This document shows, one piece after another, positions 9,834 to 18,516 of a DNA stretch of 64,000 nucleotides; the stretch's first letter is position 1; every line of letters starts with the position of its first letter. The stretch is from Pseudomonas sp. FP1742 (GTDB lineage Bacteria; Pseudomonadota; Gammaproteobacteria; Pseudomonadales; Pseudomonadaceae), in contig NZ_CP117460.1 of assembly GCF_030687145.1 (NCBI RefSeq), forward strand, positions 6,076,001 through 6,140,000, given 5' to 3'. A program made the translations under genes and the position numbers. The notes below the pieces were generated by a model, which was given only the letters and a program-made list of their open reading frames with translations, had not been told where the DNA came from and did not search any database.

Positions 9834-10537
9834 GCCTGTTTTCATGGCTGCGCCCGGCCAGTCCCGTTTTGCCCGGCGAACTGCAACAACGTCTGGAACG
9901 CTTGCCGGTCGTGGCAGAGCTGAGTGACTGCAGCCTGCGGGAGCAACGCTGGGTGGTGCTCGACCTGGAAACCACCGGACTGAACCTGAATAAGGATCGG
10001 CTGCTGTCCATCGGTGCCGTGGTGATCGAGGACGGAGCGATCGACTTCAGCCAGCAGTTCGAGCGCACGCTGCAATGCAGCGAACTCAAACTCGGCCCCA
10101 GCGTGTTGATTCACGGTCTGGGCCCGAGCGCCATTGCCGCCGGTAGCGACCCGGCGCAGGCCTTGCTCGAGTTCATGGAGTTTGTCGGCGACAGTCCGGT
10201 GCTGGCCTTTCATGCGCCGTTCGACCAGCACATGCTCGGGCGCGCGCTGAAAGAACATCTGGGTTACAAGTTGCAGCATCCCTTTCTGGATGTGGCAGAC
10301 ATCGCCCCGCTGCTTTGCCCCCAGGCGCATTTTCGCGAGGCTGGGCTGGACGAGTGGATCGACTGGTTCAAACTGGAGGTCTTCGAACGGCATAACGCCA
10401 GCGCCGATGCCTTGGCGACGGCGGAACTGATGCTGATTCTGTTCAGCCGGGCGCGACAGCAACAGATCCACAGCCCGTTGAACCTGCAGCAGCGGCTGAG
10501 TCAGTGGAAGCGGCGGCGGCAAGCGCCTTCATTTTAG
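9830..10537 (+). CDS. 3'-5' exonuclease, DnaQ/DEDDh family
   Basis: A 235-residue protein with all exonuclease motifs of the DEDDh class: Exo I in VVLDLETTGLNL, Exo II in LAFHAPFDQHML, and Exo III in HNASADALATAELM. It resembles the DNA polymerase III epsilon subunit but is a separate short protein, probably not the replisome proofreader. It overlaps the DUF294 gene by four bases. In many proteobacteria this pair stays together, which suggests joint action on nucleic acid or nucleotides, though the task is not known. Confidence 0.88.
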   Translation: MSLFSWLRPASPVLPGELQQRLERLPVVAELSDCSLREQRWVVLDLETTGLNLNKDRLLSIGAVVIEDGAIDFSQQFERTLQCSELKLGPSVLIHGLGPSAIAAGSDPAQALLEFMEFVGDSPVLAFHAPFDQHMLGRALKEHLGYKLQHPFLDVADIAPLLCPQAHFREAGLDEWIDWFKLEVFERHNASADALATAELMLILFSRARQQQIHSPLNLQQRLSQWKRRRQAPSF

Positions 10538-10678
10538 ATCTGTGGTGTCTGTTATGGGGTCTTCGCGGGCAAGCCTCGGTCCTACAGATGTTGTGATCGG
10601 CGGACGACACAAGACCTGTTGGAACGAGCTTGAGCTCAGCGCTATGCTCCCGACACTGCCCATGATCGAGATGCCGCC

Positions 10679-11308
10679 ATGTCCGCCCCCAGCATGACCT
10701 TGTTCCACAACCCCGCCTCGCCCTTTGTTCGCAAAGTCATGGTGCTGCTGCACGAGACCGGCCAAACGAACCGCGTGGCGCTGCAAGCCTGCCAGCTCAC
10801 GCCGGTCAGCCCGGATCCGGCTCTCAACAAAGACAACCCGCTGGGCAAGATTCCGGCGCTGCGCCTGGCGGACGGCAATGTGTTGTACGACAGCCGGGTG
10901 ATCCTCGATTACCTCGATCACCAGCACGTCGGCAATCCGCTGATTCCTCGTGAAGGCTCGGCGCGCTGGCGGCGCTTGACCCTGGCTTCTCTGGCGGACG
11001 GGATCATGGATGCCGCCGTGATGATTCGCTATGAAGTGGCCCTGCGCCCGCCGGAAAAACACTGGGACGCCTGGCTCGACAGTCAGCGCGACAAGATTCG
11101 TCGCGCCCTGGCGCTGCTGGAGGCCGACGCGATTGCCGAGCTGACCAGCCATTTCGATGTGGCGGCAATCAGTGTGGCCTGTGCCTTGGGTTATCTGGAT
11201 TTGCGCCATCCGGATCTGGAATGGCGCAAAGAGAATCCAAAGTTGGCAGCGTGGTATTTCGAAGTGAGTCAGCGGCCTTCGATGATTGCGACGATGCCCA
11301 AGGCTTAG
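10679..11308 (+). CDS. Glutathione S-transferase family protein
   Basis: A 209-residue cytosolic protein with an N-terminal thioredoxin-like GST domain (LFHNPASPFVRKVMVLLHE, then the cis-Pro segment NPLGKIPALRLADG and the glutathione-binding DSRVILDYLD) and an all-helical C-terminal domain. It looks like the nu/zeta-type bacterial GSTs. The substrate cannot be told from sequence. A second ATG five codons in (MTLFHNP) is an alternative start. It is monocistronic. Confidence 0.87.
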   Translation: MSAPSMTLFHNPASPFVRKVMVLLHETGQTNRVALQACQLTPVSPDPALNKDNPLGKIPALRLADGNVLYDSRVILDYLDHQHVGNPLIPREGSARWRRLTLASLADGIMDAAVMIRYEVALRPPEKHWDAWLDSQRDKIRRALALLEADAIAELTSHFDVAAISVACALGYLDLRHPDLEWRKENPKLAAWYFEVSQRPSMIATMPKA

Positions 11309-11331
11309 ATTCTCGCTGGCGGTACCGGCCT

Positions 11332-11426
11332 CTTCGCGAGCAAGCCCGCTCCCACAGGGGACTTGTGTTGTTCACTCCATATTTGTAACAACACAGAGCC
11401 AATGTGGGAGCGGGCTTGCTCGCGAA
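11332..11426. repeat. REP pair, family A (inverted)
   Basis: Perfect inverted copies at 11332-11356 and 11403-11426, between the convergent GST gene and creD. Confidence 0.9.
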
Positions 11427-11519
11427 TGCACCACACCGAATCCAACGGAAACAACCCGGCAATCCGCGTCGCCAACGCCTCGCCCATCCGCTGATCTTCG
11501 CGCAACCCCACCCACCGGC

Positions 11520-12890
11520 TCATTCCACGGCGCCTATATCAAAGGCCAAAGGCTTCGCGGTTTTCTGCCCGATCCCATACCAGTCCAGCTTGCGGGTCAG
11601 CACCATGAACACACCCAGCAGACCGAACAACAGCAGCGAGCCCATCAACAGCGCGTAATCCTCGGCGCTCAACAAGCCGTAAAGCAGCCCGTACAACGCC
11701 GCCAACCCCGCCGAAAAGCTCAAGCCGTGACGCACGCTGCGCAGCACATGGCAGACATAGAAACCGATCAACGCCACACAGCCACTCGCTGACAACAGAT
11801 ACGCCAGGGCAAAACCGATGTGTTCGGACAGCGACAACAGCAACAGGTAGAAGAACGCCAGCGCGACACCCACCAAGGCGTACTGCACCGGGTGTACCGC
11901 CAGGCTTTTCAGCACTTCGAAGAGGAAGAAACCGGCGAAGGTCAGGACGATAAACAACAGCGCATATTTGATCGCCCGGTCGCTTTTCAGGTATTGGTCC
12001 ACCGGGTCGATGAAACTCACGCCGAAGCTGCGACCGTTGAACGCCTCGCAATGACCACCCGACACGCAACTGTTCAACGCCTCTTGCAGGTTGGTGGAGA
12101 AAAACGAGGTCTGCCAATTGGCCGTGAAGCCCTGATCGGTGATTTCACGCTGGGCCGGCAGGTAATTGCCGATGAAGCTGGGGTGAGGCCAATTGGCGGC
12201 CAGTGAAACCTTGCTGGTCTTGCCCACCGGGAGAACCTGCAACTGGCCGGTGCCTTGCAGACGCAAGTCGAAACCGAAGGCCAGCTCCGTGGCCTGTTGG
12301 GTGTCCAGTACTGGTAGCGTCACGTGCACACCTTCGCCCAACCAGCCCACTTGGCTGCCCGGTACAAAATCCAGCTTCTGCCCATTGAGTTCGAGTTTCA
12401 GGGCATTCTCGATGCCGCGAATGTCGCTGATGCCGACAGCCAGGAACGGCTGATCGAAGCGGTAATCAGCAAAGTCTTCCTTGATGCCCAGTTGCGCCGG
12501 GACCAAGAAATGCCCGCTGATGCGGTTATCGGCATGGAACAGCCGCGCCTCGTAGATACCCCGGGCGCGCAGTTCGGTCTGGACCTGGCCGTCGAGTTCA
12601 AAGCGCTCCGGCAGGAAATACAAACGCCCGCGCTCCTCGCCGACGTCCTGATAACGCTCATTGGTTTTTTCGTTGGTTTTCCAGGTGCGCACCGTTTTGC
12701 GATAAGGCACCACCATCAGCGGGCCACTCAGTTGCTGGCTATAGCTGGAGCTGCGGGCGATGTCTTCGAGCACACCGTCGCGCAGTTGCTGGCGGTCCTG
12801 GATCACGCCGTTGATCATCAGCAGCGGGATCAGCAGCAACAGAATCAGCAGGGCAATCGCCCCGAGTTTTAGGGTAAGGCTTCGGTTCAT
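11520..12890 (-). CDS. creD: Inner membrane protein CreD
   Basis: A 456-residue membrane protein with one N-terminal helix (GAIALLILLLLIPLLMINGV), a large periplasmic domain of about 270 residues, and a cluster of C-terminal helices. This is the CreD architecture. In Pseudomonas, creD is strongly induced by CreB and contributes to beta-lactam response, envelope integrity and biofilm, though its molecular role is unknown. It is the last gene after rloA2-creB-creC. The 131-base gap before it may hold a CreB-dependent promoter, but no TTCAC-N6-TTCAC site was found there. Confidence 0.93.
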   Translation of the reverse strand: MNRSLTLKLGAIALLILLLLIPLLMINGVIQDRQQLRDGVLEDIARSSSYSQQLSGPLMVVPYRKTVRTWKTNEKTNERYQDVGEERGRLYFLPERFELDGQVQTELRARGIYEARLFHADNRISGHFLVPAQLGIKEDFADYRFDQPFLAVGISDIRGIENALKLELNGQKLDFVPGSQVGWLGEGVHVTLPVLDTQQATELAFGFDLRLQGTGQLQVLPVGKTSKVSLAANWPHPSFIGNYLPAQREITDQGFTANWQTSFFSTNLQEALNSCVSGGHCEAFNGRSFGVSFIDPVDQYLKSDRAIKYALLFIVLTFAGFFLFEVLKSLAVHPVQYALVGVALAFFYLLLLSLSEHIGFALAYLLSASGCVALIGFYVCHVLRSVRHGLSFSAGLAALYGLLYGLLSAEDYALLMGSLLLFGLLGVFMVLTRKLDWYGIGQKTAKPLAFDIGAVE

Positions 12891-13021
12891 GGGGACTCTC
12901 CCTGTTTGGATGGGGAGAGTCTGGAGTCGGTATGTGGGAGATTTATGGGGGGAATGTGGAGATTTTGTGGAGACTGGGCCGGCCTCTTCGCGAGCAGGCT
13001 CGCGATGGCCGCGACTCGGTT

Positions 13022-14440
13022 CTAAGGCAAGCGCAACATGACCTCTACACCGCCGTCGACATTACCAATGCTCATCACACCGCCATGCAGCTTGACCACT
13101 TCCTCAACGAAGTTAAGGCCTAGCCCCGTACTTTTGCGCCCACTGTCCGGACGCGGCAGCGAGTAGAAACGCTCGCTCAAACGCGGCAGCGCATAGTCGG
13201 GAATCGCCTCGGCCTGGTTGAACAGCCTGAACTCAATCTGCTCACCGACTCGTTCGGCACAAAATCGCAGCACGCCATGCGCTGGGGTGAAGTCCAGGGC
13301 ATTCTCCAGCAGATTGCCCAGCGCCTGGCGCAATAGAAACGGCTCGCCAAGCAGATTCAGATCCGCTGCAATTTGCCGTTCCACACGCAACTGCTTGCTT
13401 TCGATTCGTGCAGCCTGGGCGCTCAACAGTTCTTCCACCAAGTCCGCCAGCGGCACCGCCACCCGCTCCTCCAATCCTTGGCGTTGTTCGACCTGCGCCA
13501 GGTTCAGCAGTCGTTCGATCAACTGCTGCATGCGCGCGCTTTCGCTGCCGATGTTGCTGACGAAACGCTGCTGCTGGGCCGGCGGCATCTCGCCTTGCAG
13601 CAGCTCCGCCGCGCCGCGAATCGCCGCCAGCGGGCTTTTCAATTCATGGGTCAGGGTGTGTACATAACGCTCGACATAGGCTTTGCCCTCGAGTTGGGTA
13701 CGCATGTGCTCCACCGCCGTGGCCAGTTGTTCCAGTTCGCCGCCACGGTAATGCGGCACCTCGACCCGGCGGCCTTCACTGACGGCCTGGGCATAAGCCG
13801 TCAACCTTCGCAGCGCCGCGCTCAGCCACCACGACAACAGCGCACCGAACAGCAAACCGAGGCCAATCAATCCGGCGCCATAAGCCAGCAATCGCCGCTC
13901 GGTGCGATCGACGTAAGGCTGCAACGAGCTGTTGGGCTTGGCCACCGTCACCACGCCGATGATCTGACCGTTGTCACGAATCGGCGCCCCGACGTGCATT
14001 ACCGATGAGTTCGAATCATCCGGATTGCTGCGCGTCGAGCGCGCGCCGTACTCGCCACGCAGGGTCAGGTAGACGTCGTTCCAGCGTGAGTAGTCCTGGC
14101 CCACCGCGATGCCGCTGGAATCCAGCACCACAATGCCCTTGGCATCGGTGACGTAAATGCGGTGGTTGACCTGATTCTTCGACAGGCCCCAGATTTTCGC
14201 CTTCGGTTGCCGCTCGCCATAAGCCTTGAGCAACTCGGGCCAGCGGTTCTGGCTGAGGGTGCCGGCCTTGAAGTCGTCGCGCAGGATCTCGGCCATCAGG
14301 TTGGCGGTGTCCACCAGGGTTTCTTCGGTGGACTGGCGCACACCGGGGCGGATTTCTTCCATCACGGTGTTGAGCACAAAGTAACCGGTCAGGCCGATGA
14401 ACAGCACGTAGACCAGAAAAATCCGGATCCCCAGTGACAT
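13022..14440 (-). CDS. creC: Sensor histidine kinase CreC
   Basis: A 472-residue inner-membrane histidine kinase. It has an N-terminal helix (residues about 5-25), a periplasmic sensor region, a second helix near 185-205, HAMP, an H-box in HELKSPLAAIRGAAELL, an N-box in LLENALDFTP and a G-box in GRKSTGLGLNFVEEVV. CreC phosphorylates CreB. In Pseudomonas the system responds to PBP4 (DacB) inhibition by beta-lactams. Its ATG shares one base with the creB stop (TGATG), so translation is coupled. Confidence 0.95.
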   Translation of the reverse strand: MSLGIRIFLVYVLFIGLTGYFVLNTVMEEIRPGVRQSTEETLVDTANLMAEILRDDFKAGTLSQNRWPELLKAYGERQPKAKIWGLSKNQVNHRIYVTDAKGIVVLDSSGIAVGQDYSRWNDVYLTLRGEYGARSTRSNPDDSNSSVMHVGAPIRDNGQIIGVVTVAKPNSSLQPYVDRTERRLLAYGAGLIGLGLLFGALLSWWLSAALRRLTAYAQAVSEGRRVEVPHYRGGELEQLATAVEHMRTQLEGKAYVERYVHTLTHELKSPLAAIRGAAELLQGEMPPAQQQRFVSNIGSESARMQQLIERLLNLAQVEQRQGLEERVAVPLADLVEELLSAQAARIESKQLRVERQIAADLNLLGEPFLLRQALGNLLENALDFTPAHGVLRFCAERVGEQIEFRLFNQAEAIPDYALPRLSERFYSLPRPDSGRKSTGLGLNFVEEVVKLHGGVMSIGNVDGGVEVMLRLP

Positions 14441-15120
14441 CAGCTGTGCCCCGGGCTGTAGCTATAGCCGAGGCCGCGATGAGTCTGGATCGGCTCGGCG
14501 TCGGCCTTCACCAGCCGCAGTTTGGCGCGCACGCTCTTGATGTGGCTGTCGATGCTGCGCTCGTAACCGGCATCGGCGGCCACCCCCAGCGCATCGAGCA
14601 ATTGCTCGCGGCTGAAGACTCGCTCCGGTTGTTCCAGCAGGCATTGCAGCAATCGAAACTCATGCCGGGTCAGGCTCAGGGGCTGGTTGCGATAGCTGAT
14701 CTGCACCCGTTCGCCGTCGATGCGAAACAGCGCCGATGCCACCTCCGTCACCGATCGTGGCGCCATGCGCTTGAGAATCGCCCGGACCCGCGCCGCCACT
14801 TCCCGGGGGCTGAACGGCTTGACCACGTAGTCGTCGGCGCCGATTTCCAGCCCCACCACGCGGTCGATCTCGGCGTCACGGGCGCTGAGGAACATCACCG
14901 GTACTTCGCTGAAACGCCGCAACTGCTTGCAGGTCTCAAAGCCGCTGATATCCGGCAGGCCGATGTCGAGAATGATCAGGTCGGCGGGCGTCGCGCGCTG
15001 ATGTTCGAGCGCCGCCGCGCCAAGGCTCAACCAGGTGGTGGTGAAGCCCTCGCCCTGCAAGGCGAAAATCAGGGTGTCGGCAATCGCCGCTTCGTCTTCG
15101 ACAATCAGGATATGAGGCAT
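14440..15120 (-). CDS. creB: Response regulator CreB (OmpR/PhoB type)
   Basis: A 226-residue two-domain regulator. The receiver has acidic residues in HILIVEDEAAIADTL, the phospho-acceptor in DLIILDIGLPDISGFE and the Lys in DDYVVKPFSPREV. The C-terminal part is a winged helix with SLTRHEFRLLQCLLEQPERV. It is phosphorylated by CreC and activates creD. The operon order rloA2-creB-creC-creD is that of other pseudomonads. Confidence 0.95.
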   Translation of the reverse strand: MPHILIVEDEAAIADTLIFALQGEGFTTTWLSLGAAALEHQRATPADLIILDIGLPDISGFETCKQLRRFSEVPVMFLSARDAEIDRVVGLEIGADDYVVKPFSPREVAARVRAILKRMAPRSVTEVASALFRIDGERVQISYRNQPLSLTRHEFRLLQCLLEQPERVFSREQLLDALGVAADAGYERSIDSHIKSVRAKLRLVKADAEPIQTHRGLGYSYSPGHS

Positions 15121-15179
15121 GGCGTCCGAGCCCGCTAGTTAAGTGGACGAACGGTGCCCCAAGGCTGATTCGCCGTCAA

Positions 15180-15686
15180 TCAGCAGTCGGGTTTGTCGGC
15201 TGTAAAGCGACGCGCCGGGTTCACTGCCGCGCCGAACTCACGCAGGGCTTTGGCGCCGATCAGCAACGGGTAGTTAAAGCTGCTGCGGTCGGTGAGGTTG
15301 ACCTCGACGGTGCGCTTGACGTTGCCCAGGCACAGTTCCAGATCGACCACTGGGCGTTTGGTGGGCGCGGTCACTTCCTTGTCATCGTCGTCTTCTTCGG
15401 AACGGGTCTTGATCTTGCTGATCCGCGCGACCTTGTGTTCGTAGACCTTGTTGCTCGCGCCTTTGGTGGCGAGACGGAAACGTACCCACTCGTCGCCGTC
15501 ACGGGTGAAGGTTTCGATATCTTTGGCCGACAGCGACGCGGTCAGGGCGCCGGTGTCCATTTTCGCCTTGAGGACTTCGCCGCCGATTTCCGGCAGCGCG
15601 ATGTATTCATAACGACCGTACAGGGTCGGCTCAGCGGCCAGAACCGGCAGGGTTACAAGGGCAAGCAGTGCAAGGAGAGATTTCAC
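15180..15686 (-). CDS. rloA2: Retropepsin-like aspartic peptidase RloA2 (formerly 'ATP-dependent zinc protease')
   Basis: A 168-residue exported protein. The GTG at 15686 follows AGGAAG and starts a signal peptide (KSLLALLALVTLPVLAAEP). The longer reading frame upstream is REP sequence. The aspartic protease motif is in LKAKMDTGALTASLSA. Such proteins were once called RimK-linked zinc proteases and are now assigned to retropepsin-like folds. It sits 59 bases before creB on the same strand, so it is probably co-transcribed and may act in the periplasm under the same envelope stress. An acidic RSEEDDDDKE loop interrupts the fold. Confidence 0.82.
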   Translation of the reverse strand: MKSLLALLALVTLPVLAAEPTLYGRYEYIALPEIGGEVLKAKMDTGALTASLSAKDIETFTRDGDEWVRFRLATKGASNKVYEHKVARISKIKTRSEEDDDDKEVTAPTKRPVVDLELCLGNVKRTVEVNLTDRSSFNYPLLIGAKALREFGAAVNPARRFTADKPDC

Positions 15687-15761
15687 GTAAGGGGCTTCCT
15701 TGGAGAGTGGGCAGCGGAATTTTAGACCGTTGCCTGTGAATTCGTTCGTTCTTGAAATCGC

Positions 15762-15850
15762 TTCGCGGGCAAGCCCGCTCCCACAGGGTTTTGGGTTCAC
15801 TACAAAAATGTGGTCAGCACAAAATTCCTGTGGGATCGGGCTTGCCCGCG
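15762..15850. repeat. REP pair, family A (inverted)
   Basis: Inverted copies in the 313-base divergent gap between rloA2 and the acyltransferase. The promoters of both must lie around it. Nothing else is recognised in the gap. Confidence 0.88.
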
Positions 15851-15999
15851 CATAGGCCAGATCAATCACTACAACAGCCTGACGGGTTCGAATTCGCTAA
15901 AGGATACCGCCGAATAGGTGAAACATTCGTCATCACCGATTTGGCCTGCCCACCGAAGCTGCTTATCATGGCGCGCCCACACGCTTTCAAGAGTTTCCT

Positions 16000-16884
16000 A
16001 TGCGCCGCCTGCTCACCGGCTGTCTCGTTACCCTGCTGCTGTTGCTCAACACCCTGGTCCTGTTCGGACCTTTGATGGTGTTCGCACTGCTCAAATTGCT
16101 TCTGCCCGGGCGCTTTCGCGATTACGCCTCGTGGGCGGTGATGTGGATTGCCGAAACCTGGGCCGAGATCGACAAGCTGATCTTCCGTCTATGCATTCCC
16201 ACTCAATGGGACATTCGCGGCGGCGATGAGCTGCGCGGCGACACCTCGTATCTGGTGATCGGTAACCATCAATCCTGGGTCGATATCCCGGCGCTGATCC
16301 AGGCACTTAACCGGCGCACGCCGTTCTTCAAATTCTTCCTCAAGAAAGAACTGATCTGGGTGCCGTTCCTGGGCCTGGCCTGGTGGGCGTTGGACTATCC
16401 GTTCATGAAGCGCTACACCAAGGCGTTTCTGGCGAAGAACCCGGAGCTGGCCGGCAAGGACCTGGAGATCACCAAACAAGCCTGCGAGTTGTACAAGCGT
16501 CAGCCGGTGACGGTGGTCAACTACCTGGAAGGCACACGCTATACAGCAGCGAAAAGCGCCCAGCAGCAGTCACCGTTCACCCATCTACTCAAGCCCAAGG
16601 CGGGCGGCGTGGCTTTCGTGCTGGCGGCGATGGGCGAACAGCTGGACGCCATTCTCGATGTGACCGTGGTGTATCCACAACAGAAGATTCCGGGGTTCTG
16701 GGATTTGCTCAGTGGCAACGTGCCCAAGGTGATCATCGACATCCACACCCGCGAACTGGACCCGGCACTGTGGCAAGGCGATTACGAAAACGATCCGGTG
16801 TTTCGCGAAACGATCCAGAACTGGGTCAACCAGCTCTGGATCGACAAGGACCGGCGCATCAAGGAGCTACGCGCCGAGGGCTGA
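16000..16884 (+). CDS. Acyltransferase, 1-acylglycerol-3-phosphate acyltransferase family (YihG-like)
   Basis: A 294-residue inner-membrane acyltransferase of the PlsC superfamily. The catalytic H-x4-D motif is in GNHQSWVDIP and the substrate-binding motif is NYLEGTRYT. An N-terminal hydrophobic helix (LLTGCLVTLLLLLNTLVLFG) anchors it. The nearest E. coli type is YihG, which acylates lysophosphatidic acid with polyunsaturated or unusual chains. The exact acyl preference cannot be read from sequence. It converges with the DUF2780 gene, with the stops two bases apart. Confidence 0.88.
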   Translation: MRRLLTGCLVTLLLLLNTLVLFGPLMVFALLKLLLPGRFRDYASWAVMWIAETWAEIDKLIFRLCIPTQWDIRGGDELRGDTSYLVIGNHQSWVDIPALIQALNRRTPFFKFFLKKELIWVPFLGLAWWALDYPFMKRYTKAFLAKNPELAGKDLEITKQACELYKRQPVTVVNYLEGTRYTAAKSAQQQSPFTHLLKPKAGGVAFVLAAMGEQLDAILDVTVVYPQQKIPGFWDLLSGNVPKVIIDIHTRELDPALWQGDYENDPVFRETIQNWVNQLWIDKDRRIKELRAEG

Positions 16885-16885
16885 C

Positions 16886-17500
16886 TCAGCTACCGGCGCC
16901 GGTGCCCCAGATCCCGCCGAGGTTTTGCAGCAGCGAACCGGCAACGCCTTGCTGACCGAGGTATTGCAGGATCACCGGAGCAAACATTCCGACCATCCCG
17001 GTGTCCATGCCCAGGGCGCTGAAGGCGTTGTTCAGGTCCTTGGTGTCCTTGACGTTACCCAGCAAGCCATCGAGCAACGCATTCTTGTCCGAACCGGCGC
17101 CAAGCAGACTACCCAATCCGGTCAGGCCACCCATGGCGCTGTTGCCGGCGATCTGAGCGAGGCCCGGCACATTTTTGCTCAGCTCGGAGAAGTCCTGGCC
17201 GCTGAGCTGGTTCTTCGCCAGCCCCAGCATCGCACCGGCACCGCCGATGGCCTGCTCCGGGGTGATGTCGAGCTGCGAGCCCAGGGTATTGAGCAAACCG
17301 GCGGCCTTGGGCGCCGCCGCCACGATGCCATCGACATCATCGGTCTCGACACCCTCGACATCTTCGTCGTCCTGCATCGATGACACCGCCTTGACCGCAT
17401 CGCTGAGGCTTAACTGTGCAAAGGCCGGGCTGGCGGCCAGCGTCGTCAACGAAGCGACAGCCATGATCGATGCCAGTGCAAAACCGCGTGAAACGTTCAT
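16886..17500 (-). CDS. DUF2780 domain-containing exported protein
   Basis: A 204-residue protein with a clear signal peptide ending at ASPAFA. It then has a DUF2780-type region rich in Gly, Ala and Leu (IGGAGAMLGLAKNQLSG, VPGLAQIAGNSAMGGLTG). Members are periplasmic or secreted and of unknown function. An acidic linker EDVEGVETDDVDG sits near residue 45. The start has GAGGA at the right spacing. The gene is monocistronic, and its promoter lies in the AT-rich gap shared with the cold-shock gene. Confidence 0.78.
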   Translation of the reverse strand: MNVSRGFALASIMAVASLTTLAASPAFAQLSLSDAVKAVSSMQDDEDVEGVETDDVDGIVAAAPKAAGLLNTLGSQLDITPEQAIGGAGAMLGLAKNQLSGQDFSELSKNVPGLAQIAGNSAMGGLTGLGSLLGAGSDKNALLDGLLGNVKDTKDLNNAFSALGMDTGMVGMFAPVILQYLGQQGVAGSLLQNLGGIWGTGAGS

Positions 17501-17726
17501 CCAGACATCCTCTTGTGCCGTGAAAAACCGCTCGATAACGGGAGCGGCAAAACTGCCGATTGGACCGGGTATCCGGTGGCATGTTCCTCGTCATGCATGC
17601 ATTTCATCTGATCACTATTTTTAAGCGTACAGCACAAACTAAAGGGTACCCCTCCTTTGCCGGTGCCACATACTGCATTTCTAATAGCAACAAGCAATAA
17701 GACTCTTATTTCAAACCGACATAAAA

Positions 17727-17746
17727 AACTATCAGATATGATAGTT
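17727..17746. promoter_or_regulatory. Perfect 20-bp palindrome upstream of the cold-shock gene
   Basis: AACTATCA-GATA-TGATAGTT, about 104 bases before the cold-shock ATG. The gap (17501-17850) is AT-rich and long enough for a cold-shock 5' leader. The palindrome could be an operator or a leader hairpin. No regulator was identified. Confidence 0.45.
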
Positions 17747-17850
17747 GGTATTCGCCCGCACTTCTCCCAAGCTTGCTTCGAAACAATGAATGGGAGCTGG
17801 CCCCTAGTCGCTAGCCCCCTTCGATTATTGAGCACTTAGGAAATATGAAA

Positions 17851-18063
17851 ATGGCAGATAGAGAATTCGGTACCGTTAAATGGTTTAACGATGAAAAGGG
17901 CTTCGGATTCATCACACCAAAAGAAGGAGGGGAGGACCTTTTCGTGCACTTCAAAGCGATTGAGACTGACGGCTTCAAGTCGCTAAAAGAAGGCCAAACA
18001 GTATCCTACGTAAAAGAGTCTGGGCAAAAGGGCCCCCAAGCTGCACAGGTGCGCCCAGAATGA
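17851..18063 (+). CDS. Cold-shock protein (CspA family)
   Basis: A 70-residue single cold-shock domain with RNP1 in KGFGFITP and RNP2-like [10 protein letters not shown]. It binds single-stranded RNA or DNA and acts as an RNA chaperone. An ATG two codons earlier (17845) is only 3 bases from AGGA, while 17851 has about 9 bases spacing and gives the standard [13 protein letters not shown] start. The downstream hairpin with a T-run ends it. The region is AT-richer than its neighbours. Confidence 0.93.
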   Translation: MADREFGTVKWFNDEKGFGFITPKEGGEDLFVHFKAIETDGFKSLKEGQTVSYVKESGQKGPQAAQVRPE

Positions 18064-18099
18064 AACAAGCCCCTTCTGGTTCCTGAATTTTCGACGAGG

Positions 18100-18133
18100 C
18101 CCGCGCTGCCTATCGGGAGCGTGGGTTCTTTTT
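18100..18133 (+). terminator. Intrinsic terminator after the cold-shock gene
   Basis: CCCGCGCT and AGCGTGGG form an 8-bp stem with one G-U pair, followed by TTCTTTTT. It separates the cold-shock gene from the next small gene, with possible read-through. Confidence 0.8.
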
Positions 18134-18148
18134 ACGGGAGATGCAGCA

Positions 18149-18409
18149 ATGGAGAAACAACCGATAAAACGCAATGACTCGATCATCGAAGACATCAACA
18201 TTATGTCTTCAGCGTCGGCAAATCCCGAGTATATTGACTCGGACACTCATTCGATCATTTTTTGCATCAACCCAGGCGATCCACCGTTCAAGGCCGGGGA
18301 GAAAGTAACGTATGAACTAGTACAAGGTGATAATGGCCAATACTACGCAACCAACCTTAAATTAGCCGATAGTGAACAGACGGAAATACATTTATCTCTA
18401 ACAGAATAA
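18149..18409 (+). CDS. Small hypothetical protein with a half cold-shock domain
   Basis: An 86-residue acidic protein with no recognised family name. The first 45 residues look unstructured or unique. The last 40 (FKAGEKVTYELVQGDNGQYY, then ATNLKL) line up with the C-terminal strands of the adjacent cold-shock protein ([20 protein letters not shown]). The RNP1 and RNP2 strands are missing. The start has GGGAG about 7 bases upstream. It may be a truncated or diverged cold-shock paralogue, or a cold-shock partner. This is from visual alignment only. Confidence 0.6.
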   Translation: MEKQPIKRNDSIIEDINIMSSASANPEYIDSDTHSIIFCINPGDPPFKAGEKVTYELVQGDNGQYYATNLKLADSEQTEIHLSLTE

Positions 18410-18448
18410 CCTGCCTCATAATCTTACCTCCTCGTAAGCCATCTAAAT

Positions 18449-18499
18449 AAAAAGCGACCTTAGCAGAGTATTACCGAAATACCTGAAAAGATCGCTTTT
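18449..18499. terminator. Bidirectional terminator between the small gene and fdhA
   Basis: AAAAAGCGA at 18449-18457 and TCGCTTTT at 18492-18499 give a stem with A and T tracts on opposite sides of a long imperfect loop. It lies between convergent stops. Confidence 0.65.
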
Positions 18500-18516
18500 C
18501 ACATCAACTAAATAGC

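Noticed and set aside
11332..11426. CRISPR-like repeat units
   Set aside because: The recurring 24-base elements are inverted REP pairs at scattered gaps, not regular direct repeats with spacers.
12891..13021. A CreB-binding tag before creD
   Set aside because: No TTCAC-N6-TTCAC pattern was found on either strand in the gap.
15687..15869. N-terminal extension of the retropepsin-like protein
   Set aside because: The extra codons run through a REP element; the GTG at 15686 has a ribosome site and begins a proper signal peptide.
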